From contig BTRA01000171.1 of NCBI GenBank assembly GCA_036986155.1, forward strand, positions 1-5,727: 5,727 bases of DNA. The letters run 5' to 3'. Made by a program: the position numbers and the translations under genes. The stretch comes from JACZXQ01 sp036986155 (GTDB lineage: Bacteria; Gemmatimonadota; Gemmatimonadetes; Longimicrobiales; Gaopeijiaceae). This document shows, piece by piece, positions 1-5,373 of this stretch (positions within the stretch are counted from its first letter, which is position 1; every line of letters begins with the position of its first letter). The notes below the pieces were generated by a model, which was not told where the DNA came from, ran no database searches, and saw only the letters and a list, made by a program, of their open reading frames with translations.

Positions 1-1
1 C

Positions 2-46
2 GGGCATTACGAAGCGGGTATGCGCGGGACTCTGATCGTCGAGTAA
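2..46 (+). CDS. C-terminal end of a cupredoxin-domain protein (partial)
   Basis: Only the last 14 codons are inside the window. They read GHYEAGMRGTLIVE followed by TAA at 44-46. The H-x4-M spacing followed by a G-T-L-x-V beta strand is the usual end of a type 1 copper (cupredoxin) domain. In such domains Cys, His and Met of the last loop bind copper, and the Cys would lie just upstream of the window. This assignment rests on a short motif. Proteins of this type are periplasmic or secreted electron carriers or copper-binding proteins, which fits the metal-related genes to the right. A multicopper oxidase or nitrite-reductase-like protein could end the same way. A strong hairpin follows 8 nt after the stop, which supports a real gene end here. 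Confidence 0.6.
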   Translation, partial: GHYEAGMRGTLIVE

Positions 47-54
47 CCCAAGGC

Positions 55-90
55 GAGGGGCGTTGGGGTAGGTTCACCTCAACGCCCCTC
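55..90 (+). terminator. Rho-independent-type terminator after the cupredoxin gene
   Basis: A perfect 11-bp inverted repeat, GAGGGGCGTTG (55-65) and CAACGCCCCTC (80-90), is extended inward by GGGT/ACCT with one G-T pair, leaving a 6-nt loop at 70-75. It starts 8 nt after the TAA. The following bases (TCTCTCACC) are pyrimidine-rich but are not a clean T-run, so termination may be partly independent of a U-tract. It lies between two convergent genes. Confidence 0.7.
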
Positions 91-151
91 TCTCACCCCG
101 AAGAACACATGGACGATGTGTGCGTGAGCCTGGATCGATCAGATAGGGGGA

Positions 152-184
152 GGAGCCACCCGGCAACCCGGCCCCGCGGGCTCC
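152..184 (-). terminator. Possible hairpin terminator after the SnoaL-like gene
   Basis: A 6-bp outer stem GGAGCC (152-157) with GGCTCC (179-184) encloses a second possible pairing of CCGG with CCGG (160-163 and 168-171). It lies just past the stop of the minus-strand gene. The bases after it on the minus strand (TCCCCCCTATC) contain few consecutive Ts, so the call is weak. Confidence 0.3.
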
Positions 185-187
185 ACT

Positions 188-664
188 TCAGCCACCGTCG
201 CGCTTGGGCCTTCCGGACGTATGTATGTGCACGATCTGCCAGCGGCCGTCCATCTTTTCCAGCACCGCCGTGCCCCTCCCCTCGATCTCGGTATGACCGC
301 CGGGCGTATCCACCGATAGCTCATAGCGAAAAGACGACCAGGCCACGTCGCCCCTGACCTGCGGCTCGATAGCGGAGTAGGAATACTCCAAGTTCTCGAA
401 GTTCTCCATCTCCGGAGCGAGGTGGTGGTCGCGGTAGTCCTCCCACCCATGATTGACGCCGGCACCTTCGATGATGTGAACTCCGCGGCCCGGGGCATAG
501 AGCGTGTCTATCGCCTCGAGTCTGCCGTCTTGAGAGTACTGGGCCAAGGCCTCGAGTATCTTGACAATCGCTGCTTGGTCATCGTCCTGGGCGGCTACCT
601 CTCCCGGGCTTGACGCTGCCCACAGCGCCACCAAGATGATTGTCGCAAGAATCCGGTTGGCCAT
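188..664 (-). CDS. Secreted SnoaL/NTF2-like (DUF4440-type) protein
   Basis: This 158-aa protein has a clear Sec signal peptide: Arg4, a hydrophobic stretch at about residues 5-17, and a likely cleavage after VAA at residue 25. The mature part has the look of the SnoaL/NTF2-like fold: an N-terminal helix pair (AAIVKILEALAQYSQDGRLEAI), a Y-x-P turn, a central charged segment with W-x-x-Y-R-D-H-H, and a final strand pair with DGRWQIVHIHTS. The last motif resembles the W-x-I-x-x-x-H-x-S ending common in this superfamily. These proteins form small conical dimers with a ligand pocket. Many have no known reaction and I see no basis for naming one here. The ATG at 662-664 is preceded by GAGGTG (671-676) at 6 nt, which supports this start. 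It is convergent with the cupredoxin gene. A periplasmic role is inferred from the signal peptide. A link to metal stress is inferred only from neighbourhood. Confidence 0.85.
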   Translation of the reverse strand: MANRILATIILVALWAASSPGEVAAQDDDQAAIVKILEALAQYSQDGRLEAIDTLYAPGRGVHIIEGAGVNHGWEDYRDHHLAPEMENFENLEYSYSAIEPQVRGDVAWSSFRYELSVDTPGGHTEIEGRGTAVLEKMDGRWQIVHIHTSGRPKRDGG

Positions 665-968
665 GGCCTACACCTCGCAGTTCAATGGATGGATACGCCC
701 TCAGGATACCTGCGCGGCGGCGTCCCCGTGCTCAGCGGTCGCCGGGCAAGCGGCGGTGACCGACGCGTGCAATCTCGCCGCCGCCCGGTCGACGGGCAAG
801 GCGACACATCTGCTTCCCGAAACACCCTTTCCGGGAGTAATCCGTGTAGATTTCAAGACTCCGCCTCCCGTACACCCTCCATCCTGTCTGACACCGCTTC
901 GGCACCGGTCTACCGGGGTGGGTTGACGGTTGGCGCGACAAGATGGCAGGGTAGGAGTTGGGGTGACC

Positions 969-998
969 TTGACTGCGCCCCGAGAGATTCCTGAGAAT
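969..998 (+). promoter_or_regulatory. Candidate sigma-70-type promoter for the response regulator operon
   Basis: TTGACT (969-974, five of six matches to the -35 consensus) is followed after 18 bp by GAGAAT (993-998, four of six to the -10 consensus). A start near 1005 would give a leader of about 165 nt carrying both palindromes upstream of the response regulator. This is read by eye from consensus only, in a GC-rich genome where such matches are weak evidence. Confidence 0.35.
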
Positions 999-1074
999 AT
1001 GGCGGGAGGGCGTGCATTGGTCGAAGCTTCGGATAGGACTGCGGGCTGGTGGAAGCGGCAGCATTGGAGTGAAT

Positions 1075-1092
1075 CTGGCCACGCGTGGCCAG
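1075..1092. repeat. 18-bp perfect palindrome upstream of the response regulator
   Basis: CTGGCCACGCGTGGCCAG is identical to its reverse complement over all 18 bases. Two bases later comes a 10-bp perfect palindrome, CCACCGGTGG (1095-1104). The pair lies about 80-95 bp upstream of the response regulator start. It could be a binding site for a symmetric dimeric regulator or a structure in the leader RNA. The sequence does not decide between these. Confidence 0.6.
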
Positions 1093-1170
1093 CGCCACCG
1101 GTGGTTCCAGCAGCATCCGCCTCTATGTAGCCTCGAAACCCGTCATGGAAACGGAGAGCCCGGCACCGTC

Positions 1171-1851
1171 ATGAGGATATTGCTCGTCGAGGACGAGCCT
1201 CGAGTCGTACGGTTCATCAAACGTGGACTCAATGAGGAGCGACACGACGTCGACATTGCGTCGGATGCTGCGGAAGCGCTGGCCCTCGCCCATGTCGGCC
1301 AGTACGACGTGATCGTTCTGGACGTGATGCTTCCCGGCCAGAGTGGTTTTCACGTCGCCTCGCGTCTGCGCTCCGAAGGGAATACCACGCCGATTCTTAT
1401 GCTCACGGCGCTGGATACACCCAGGGACGTCGCCCACGGCCTCGACGTCGGGGCAGACGACTACCTCACGAAGCCCTTCGATTTCGTAGTTCTGCTTGCT
1501 CGGCTTCGGGCGCTGAGTCGACGAAAGACATCCATCGTCGAGGACGTTCTGCGCTTCCAGGACATTACGTTGGATCGCCTGCGGCACACGGTGCACAGGT
1601 CTGAGTCCCGGATCCAGCTCACTCCTACCGAGTTCAAGCTACTGGAGGCCCTGATGCGGCGGCCGGGCGAAGTCGTTCGCCGTTCCGAACTCATGGACTC
1701 GGTGTTGGGGAAGAGCTTCGACCCGGGTACGGGACTGCTGGACGTCCACATGGCTAACCTCAGATCCAAGCTGGAGGCGGGCGGAAGACCTCGCGTCATC
1801 ACGACCGTAAGAGGAATCGGGTTCAGTCTAGCGGCCCCAGGACGCGAATGA
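1171..1851 (+). CDS. OmpR/PhoB-family response regulator, CusR/CopR-like
   Basis: This 226-aa protein is a complete two-domain response regulator. The receiver (about 1-115) has acidic residues Glu7-Asp8-Glu9, phospho-acceptor Asp51 in VLDVMLPG, Thr79, Tyr98 and Lys101 in the YLTKPF switch. The winged-helix DNA-binding domain (about 127-221) has LTPTEFKLLEAL at 150-161, the recognition region around DVHMANLRSKLE (191-202), and the wing VITTVRGIGF. The start at 1171 gives the canonical MRILLVEDE beginning and the usual family length. An in-frame ATG at 1012 would add 53 residues unlike any receiver domain, so I rejected it. The ribosome binding site is poor (GGAG at 1153-1156, 14 nt away). The stop overlaps the start of the kinase gene. 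Metal neighbours suggest a copper or heavy metal signal. Family members bind direct repeats with about 11-bp spacing, and three such elements lie at 4212-5278. Confidence 0.95.
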   Translation: MRILLVEDEPRVVRFIKRGLNEERHDVDIASDAAEALALAHVGQYDVIVLDVMLPGQSGFHVASRLRSEGNTTPILMLTALDTPRDVAHGLDVGADDYLTKPFDFVVLLARLRALSRRKTSIVEDVLRFQDITLDRLRHTVHRSESRIQLTPTEFKLLEALMRRPGEVVRRSELMDSVLGKSFDPGTGLLDVHMANLRSKLEAGGRPRVITTVRGIGFSLAAPGRE

Positions 1852-3263
1852 TCCGTGGAAGGTCCTTTCGCGGCCGCCTTGCCCTTCGGTTCGCGAGCAC
1901 CGTCTTTCTGCTCGTGACGGCCGTATCGATTGTGGCGTACCTCGTGCTCCGCTTCACCCTGTATCAGGAACTGGACCTCACGATTCGACGCTTGGCTTCG
2001 ATCGAGGCAGCGGCCACGTCCGACAGTTCCGACGACCGGGTCCACTTCCATGATCAGGTTTTTCTTTCAGGGGACCCGGGCTCGGAAGCGCTCCTGACGC
2101 GGTATGCACAGTTCTGGTCTCTCGATGGAGAGCCTGTTCTCCGGACCGGAAATCTCCGGGGGAGGGATCTGCCTCTGCCGACGGCCATTCGGCAGCGCGT
2201 CGCGGAGCGGGTGGTCGCCGAGAAGTTCCGTTTCGAGTGGAACGGCCAGCAGTACCGTAGCCTGTTGTACCCCATGGGGCTCCCTGGACCCGAACCTCAG
2301 GTCTACCTGCTCCAGATCGCTGCCTCGACCAACGGAGTCGAGCGGGTCTTTTCTCGCACGCTCCGGCTGCTCGCTCTACTGATCGGTGTGGGGACGATGG
2401 CTGCTGCATGGCTCGGCTGGTGGCTCGCGGGGCAGGCCGTCCGGCCGGTCGTCGAGATCGCCGAAGAGGCCGAGGCCATGCGTGCGGGCATTCCCCTACA
2501 CAGGCTCTCCGCCGCCACAGAGACCCGGGAGTTCCAGCGCCTCGTCCGGGTCCTGAACTCCATGCTCTCCCGCATCGACGATCTCTTGGAGGGTCAACGA
2601 CACTTCCTCGCGGACGCGGGTCACGGGATTCGAACTCCTCTGACCATCCTCAGGGGGGACCTGGAAGTGGCCCTTCGCAAGAACCGGAAGGCCCACGAGT
2701 ACCGGCAGACGCTCGCCCAGGCGCTTTCCGATCTGAAGACCGTCTCGAACCTGGCCGAGGATCTCATTGCACTCGCCAGGAGTGCCGAGGCGAAAGCCAC
2801 GCCAGGGGATGGCGAGGTGGTGGATCTCGGAGCCCTGATTCTCAGCGTTCGATCGAAATTCGCAGGATTGGCGTCGAGCCGGGGTGTTCGGATCGTCGTC
2901 GAGGCAGAGCCGGGGATTACCGTCCAGGGAAACCCCTCTTTGCTGGAGCGAGCCTTGAATAATCTGCTCGACAATGCTCTGAAATACGGTGTACCGACCG
3001 GTGGAGTCATCACCATCGGGCTACGTCGGCCCGATGCTACCAAGGTGGAGGTTTCGGTATCCGACTCGGGACATGAAATACCGTCGGAAGAGCTAACTAG
3101 GGTTTTCGATCGCTTCTACCGCGGAACAGCGCATCGGTACACAGTGAGCGGAACGGGGCTGGGGTTGGCCATCGTTGAGTCGGTGGCGGAAGGACTAGGA
3201 GGCCGGGCGACCGTCGAAAGCTCGGAGACAGGGACTATGTTTCGAATCATCGTTCCCTGCTAG
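1848..3263 (+). CDS. Membrane sensor histidine kinase, CusS-like, with atypical H and G1 boxes
   Basis: This 471-aa kinase pairs with the response regulator. Its ATG overlaps the upstream stop in ATGA, with AGGA 5 nt before the start, so translation is probably coupled. Transmembrane segment 1 spans about residues 13-37, a periplasmic sensor region about 38-170, transmembrane segment 2 about 172-194, and HAMP about 195-247 (Pro200). The HisKA domain has FLADAGHGIRTPLT with phospho-acceptor His259 and Thr263. The HATPase domain has the N box NNLLDNALKYG (Asn372, Asn376), a G1 box DSGHEIP (Asp406, Gly408), an F box VFDRFYRG and a G2 box GTGLGLAIV. Two conserved positions differ. The residue after His259 is Gly260 rather than Glu/Asp, and the second G1 glycine is Glu410. 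Overall order and length match heavy metal sensor kinases of the CusS/CopS type. The exact ligand is inferred from context. The 3' end overlaps the convergent patatin gene by 69 bp. Confidence 0.93.
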   Translation: MIRGRSFRGRLALRFASTVFLLVTAVSIVAYLVLRFTLYQELDLTIRRLASIEAAATSDSSDDRVHFHDQVFLSGDPGSEALLTRYAQFWSLDGEPVLRTGNLRGRDLPLPTAIRQRVAERVVAEKFRFEWNGQQYRSLLYPMGLPGPEPQVYLLQIAASTNGVERVFSRTLRLLALLIGVGTMAAAWLGWWLAGQAVRPVVEIAEEAEAMRAGIPLHRLSAATETREFQRLVRVLNSMLSRIDDLLEGQRHFLADAGHGIRTPLTILRGDLEVALRKNRKAHEYRQTLAQALSDLKTVSNLAEDLIALARSAEAKATPGDGEVVDLGALILSVRSKFAGLASSRGVRIVVEAEPGITVQGNPSLLERALNNLLDNALKYGVPTGGVITIGLRRPDATKVEVSVSDSGHEIPSEELTRVFDRFYRGTAHRYTVSGTGLGLAIVESVAEGLGGRATVESSETGTMFRIIVPC

Positions 3264-4148
3264 AGCCTCTAACGTCGGACGCCCACCGAGGAGAGCCTCG
3301 ATCTGGTCTCGCTGCTCGCGAACGAGTCGGATGCCTGTGGCCACGCACGTGCGCCGCTCCCCAAAGTCGAACGTGTCGATGTCTCGGGGGAAGACAGGCC
3401 TGAGGACGAAGTCGGCGAGGGAGAAGCGCAGGTGCGAATGGTGAGTGTAGCAGACCTCCACCGCGCGAAGCGCTGCTTGGAGGCCCGTCCTGATGGGCCC
3501 GGGCTCGCCAAGCCGTCCAGGATCCACAGCGATGACCACCGCGTTTTCAACCTCTCGAGCGATATCGATGGGGGCGATGTCGGAGTACGCTCCGTCAGCC
3601 AGGAGCTCCGCTCCGCGGCGCATCGGATGAAGCACGCCGGCCAACGCTGAACTCGCGTAGGTCGCCTGCACCGCGGAGCCCGACCTGATGACGACACGAT
3701 CGCCGGAGATCAGATCGGTAGCACTAACAGCGACGGGAATCCTTCCGTCGCGTAGATCCTTTGAGCCCATCAGCCGTTCGAGCATGTCAAGGCCAGCCTC
3801 GAGAGACCGCTCGCCGGGACCCCACCCAACGGCGACATCGAAGAGCGCCCGTGCCTGGAAGAATAGGTCGTGGAGCCGATCGCGAAGGGCAGTGCGGCCC
3901 TTTTTCGAACGGGCTGGAACGGGTAATCCGGTCGTATCGAAGGAAAGCAGCGCTTCGTACCAATCGTCCGGACGCAACGCGTACGTGGCACCGACCACGC
4001 CACCCATGGACACGCCCACGATCGCGGCCGGATGATACCCCATGTGTTCCAGGGCCTTGAGCACCCCGACGTGGACGAATCCCCTGGCTCCACCACCGCC
4101 GAGGACGAGGGTGAAGGGTCGGTGCTCCCTGTGGGATCGAGTCATCAT
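3195..4148 (-). CDS. Patatin-like phospholipase (RssA/NTE-type)
   Basis: This 317-aa protein carries the full patatin signature. It has the oxyanion-hole loop LGGGGARG (residues 16-23), the nucleophile elbow GVSMG with Ser47, and the catalytic partner Asp185 in DGAYSD, preceded by the ASSALAGVLHP segment typical of the family. Such Ser-Asp dyad enzymes hydrolyse acyl esters of phospholipids or lysophospholipids. There is no signal peptide, so it is probably cytoplasmic or at the inner leaflet of the membrane. The ATG at 4148 follows GGGAG (4156-4160) by 7 nt; the next codon is also ATG (4145) and is a possible start. The last 23 codons and stop lie antisense to the kinase gene and look non-conserved. 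A copy of the shared 38-bp operator lies 63 nt upstream, which ties this lipase to the same control as the metal-binding genes. The physiological substrate is unknown. Confidence 0.93.
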   Translation of the reverse strand: MMTRSHREHRPFTLVLGGGGARGFVHVGVLKALEHMGYHPAAIVGVSMGGVVGATYALRPDDWYEALLSFDTTGLPVPARSKKGRTALRDRLHDLFFQARALFDVAVGWGPGERSLEAGLDMLERLMGSKDLRDGRIPVAVSATDLISGDRVVIRSGSAVQATYASSALAGVLHPMRRGAELLADGAYSDIAPIDIAREVENAVVIAVDPGRLGEPGPIRTGLQAALRAVEVCYTHHSHLRFSLADFVLRPVFPRDIDTFDFGERRTCVATGIRLVREQRDQIEALLGGRPTLEALAGNDDSKHSPCLRAFDGRPAS

Positions 4149-4211
4149 GTCGCTACTCCCGAGCCTGCCTCACAGTCGTGCGGGGTCATGTGAGAAACTG
4201 CCCGCCAGGGC

Positions 4212-4249
4212 ATGAAGTCCGGGTGAAGTCATCGTGAGGGATTCCTCAC
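4212..4249 (-). promoter_or_regulatory. Operator-like 38-bp element, copy 3, upstream of patatin gene
   Basis: Read on the minus strand toward the patatin gene, the modules are GTGAG-n6-CTCAC-n6-TTCAC-n6-TTCAT, each starting 11 bp after the previous one. The first two modules form a perfect inverted repeat (CGTGAGG/CCTCACG at 4233-4239 and 4244-4250). On the plus strand TGAAGTC occurs twice, at 4213 and 4224. An 8-bp inverted repeat TGCCCGCC (4199-4206) and GGCGGGCA (4254-4261) brackets the element. The position where a -10 would fall by analogy with the other copies (4195-4200, CAGTTT) is a poor match. Confidence 0.6.
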
Positions 4250-4342
4250 GGTAGGCGGGCATGCCCGGCCAAGCTGAATCCGACGCCGGTTGATGGGTCG
4301 CATCGTGTCCTGGTGGCGGCAGGGGGGACCGGGAAACGGAGA

Positions 4343-4365
4343 GGCGCCCCGCCGTGCGGGACGCC
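4343..4365 (-). terminator. Hairpin after the Met-rich protein gene, probable terminator
   Basis: GGCG-C-CCCGC (4343-4352) pairs with GCGGG-A-CGCC (4356-4365), giving 9 bp with one mismatch and a 3-nt loop. It sits 36 nt beyond the stop of the minus-strand gene. On the minus strand it is followed by TCTCCGTTTCCC, which has only a short T-run, so the terminator call is moderate. Confidence 0.4.
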
Positions 4366-4401
4366 CTCCGTGTTCGCTGCGATGTCTTGCGTGGTGTGGT
4401 G

Positions 4402-5019
4402 TTACCCGCCGGACGACTTGCCGTGTTCGTGACCGGCGGTTCCAGCATCTTGACCGGGCGTCCCGTGCATGCCCCCGGCCTTCATGCCCTCCATGTGCCG
4501 CATCATCGCCGTCGCACCCTCTAGCCGAGCGCGCTGCTCGTCGTTGAGTAGGGCACGAGCGTCGACGGCAGCGCGCGCAACGCTCACATGTACGCTGACC
4601 ATGTGGTCCATGGCCTCCCGCAGAGCAGCCTCGTATGCGGCGAGGTCGGTCTCGTCGCCGGCGATCGACGCTGCGGCCCGCTCATGCGCCTGCTTGACCA
4701 GGGGCATGTGCGAAGTGCGGTTGTCCGCGAGCTCAGCCTGAATGGCCTTGAGGTCCGTGGTCTGCTTCTCCGTCAGGCCCAACATCGTACCCATCCGAAT
4801 CAGCATCGCGGGCCCAGGAGCGGAAGACGACATCATTCCCATGCCTCCGCCCATCATGCCCTTCATGCCCTGACCCATCCCGCCGCTCGCCATCATGCCT
4901 CCGGCCTTCATACCCGCTTCCTGCCCTTCCCCGGACGCGTGCTCATGGGACTGCTGAGCCCCGAGCGATGGAGCCCAAAGGAGCAGGGCAGCCGAGAGGG
5001 TCAATACCTTGTTGAACAT
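4402..5019 (-). CDS. Periplasmic Met/His-rich Spy/CpxP-like metal-binding protein
   Basis: This 205-aa protein begins at ATG 5017-5019, 8 nt after AGGAG (5028-5032). A GTG three codons earlier overlaps that ribosome binding site and is unlikely to be the start. Residues 1-21 form a signal peptide with a cleavage site at LGA/QQ. Then come HEH (25-27) and a Gly/Met-rich segment with ten Met between 37 and 63. The core (about 72-168) is helical with two LTxxQ-like motifs, LTEKQ at 82-86 and LNDEQ at 158-162, the hallmark of the Spy/CpxP/heavy-metal-resistance family. The tail (172-199) again holds Met and His, ending HEH. GMKAGGM occurs near both ends (36-42 and 178-184). Met-rich and His-rich periplasmic segments commonly bind Cu(I) and Cu(II). 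Copper buffering or protection from metal-induced misfolding is my inference. A 38-bp operator copy and an extended -10-like site lie upstream. Confidence 0.88.
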   Translation of the reverse strand: MFNKVLTLSAALLLWAPSLGAQQSHEHASGEGQEAGMKAGGMMASGGMGQGMKGMMGGGMGMMSSSAPGPAMLIRMGTMLGLTEKQTTDLKAIQAELADNRTSHMPLVKQAHERAAASIAGDETDLAAYEAALREAMDHMVSVHVSVARAAVDARALLNDEQRARLEGATAMMRHMEGMKAGGMHGTPGQDAGTAGHEHGKSSGG

Positions 5020-5110
5020 CGAAACCACTCCTGATCAAGAGGTCACCGAAGGTCGATTCAGCCCCGAGAATAGCTCTCCGGCCTCCGCCCTTCGCTTAGT
5101 TCGTGGGTTC

Positions 5111-5119
5111 AGCATAGCA
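5111..5119 (-). promoter_or_regulatory. Extended -10-like site for the Met-rich protein gene
   Basis: Minus-strand TGCTATGCT combines an upstream TG with TATGCT (5111-5116), four of six matches to the -10 consensus. The hexamer starts exactly 11 nt after the last operator module (5128-5132). No -35 match is needed if an activator bound to the operator replaces it. Confidence 0.5.
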
Positions 5120-5127
5120 CGTCGGCG

Positions 5128-5165
5128 CTGAAGCGTACATGAACTCCTTGTGAAGGTGTCTTCAC
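5128..5165 (-). promoter_or_regulatory. Operator-like 38-bp element, copy 1, upstream of Met-rich protein gene
   Basis: Read on the minus strand the modules are GTGAA-n6-TTCAC-n6-TTCAT-n6-TTCAG with strict 11-bp spacing. On the plus strand this appears as TGAA at 5129, 5140 and 5151 followed by TTCAC at 5161. The first two modules form the inverted repeat GTGAAG/CTTCAC (5150-5155 and 5160-5165). The last module lies 108 nt before the ATG. Confidence 0.7.
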
Positions 5166-5240
5166 GTCGGCCGGCACCCCCGCGTGCCCCCTTGCGAAGT
5201 CCGGAGCGGCGCGTGGGCCTGCCCCGGTGCCCCAGACAGC

Positions 5241-5278
5241 GTGAACCAACCTTCACAAGTGCTTCACCCTCTCTTCAG
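5241..5278 (+). promoter_or_regulatory. Operator-like 38-bp element, copy 2, upstream of the YHS gene
   Basis: On the plus strand the modules are GTGAA-n6-TTCAC-n6-TTCAC-n6-TTCAG, starting at 5241, 5252, 5263 and 5274. Each of the three TTCA modules is preceded by C. The trinucleotide AAG after the second module is shared with copy 1. The element ends 95 nt before the GTG start codon. Confidence 0.7.
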
Positions 5279-5289
5279 GCAGTGGTCGT

Positions 5290-5295
5290 CATCAT
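5290..5295 (+). promoter_or_regulatory. -10-like hexamer for the YHS gene
   Basis: CATCAT matches four of six positions of the -10 consensus and begins 11 nt after the last operator module, the same spacing as the -10-like site of copy 1. The support comes from this shared spacing rather than from the hexamer alone. Confidence 0.35.
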
Positions 5296-5373
5296 TGGTG
5301 TCGTAGGGGTGGCCCGGCACGGCCGATGAGGGGCGCCTGTGAAGGGAAGCAGGCCGACACGAGGAGGAGAGTC

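Larger units (their letters stand above)
665..1170. other. 506-bp gene-free region between divergent genes
   Basis: This region separates the SnoaL-like gene (left, minus) from the response regulator (right, plus). Open frames crossing it have low-complexity or unprotein-like composition, with no ribosome binding site and no family motif, so I call it non-coding. It contains a candidate plus-strand promoter near 969-998, an 18-bp perfect palindrome at 1075-1092, a second 10-bp palindrome at 1095-1104, and a weak inverted repeat (TCCCG 815-819 with CGGGA 832-836). I found no convincing promoter for the minus-strand gene. The 11-bp-period TTCA operator seen elsewhere in the window is absent here. 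Confidence 0.6.
5020..5373. other. 354-bp divergent intergenic region with two facing operators
   Basis: This region lies between the minus-strand Met-rich protein gene and the plus-strand YHS gene. It contains two copies of the 38-bp element arranged back to back, with 75 bp of GC-rich sequence (5166-5240) between their palindromic ends, a -10-like hexamer for each direction, and the ribosome binding sites of both genes. A small inverted repeat (GCCTG 5335-5339 with CAGGC 5350-5354) lies in the plus-strand leader. I see no coding region here. A minus-strand open frame at 5035-5256 covers an operator copy and has no protein-like features. Confidence 0.65.

Noticed and set aside
139..498. Second minus-strand open frame overlapping the SnoaL-like gene
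   Set aside because: The frame at 188-664 has a signal peptide, a good ribosome binding site and family motifs; this one has none.
841..870. Minus-strand TTGAAA (851-856) as promoter of the SnoaL-like gene
   Set aside because: There is no -10-like hexamer at suitable spacing.
923..951. TTGACG at 923-928 as a -35 for the regulator operon
   Set aside because: No acceptable -10 hexamer lies 16-18 bp downstream; TTGACT at 969 is better.
732..1082. Minus-strand 116-codon open frame in the 506-bp intergenic region
   Set aside because: The composition is rich in Arg, Pro and Ser without family motifs or a ribosome binding site, as expected from chance frames in GC-rich DNA.
1012..1170. In-frame upstream ATG that would lengthen the response regulator by 53 residues
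   Set aside because: The extra residues do not resemble any receiver extension, and MRILLVEDE at 1171 is the normal start with normal family length.
5020..5028. GTG at 5026-5028 as start of the Met-rich protein
   Set aside because: It overlaps the AGGAG ribosome binding site; ATG at 5017-5019 is correctly spaced at 8 nt.
5035..5256. Minus-strand 73-codon open frame between the divergent genes
   Set aside because: It covers an operator copy and a promoter-like site, is Arg/Gly-rich, and has no recognisable feature.
5128..5278. Periodic short repeats considered as a CRISPR or minisatellite array
   Set aside because: The repeat units are only 5 bp with 6-nt variable spacers in groups of four, oriented to the flanking genes. 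That fits a transcription factor site and not an array.
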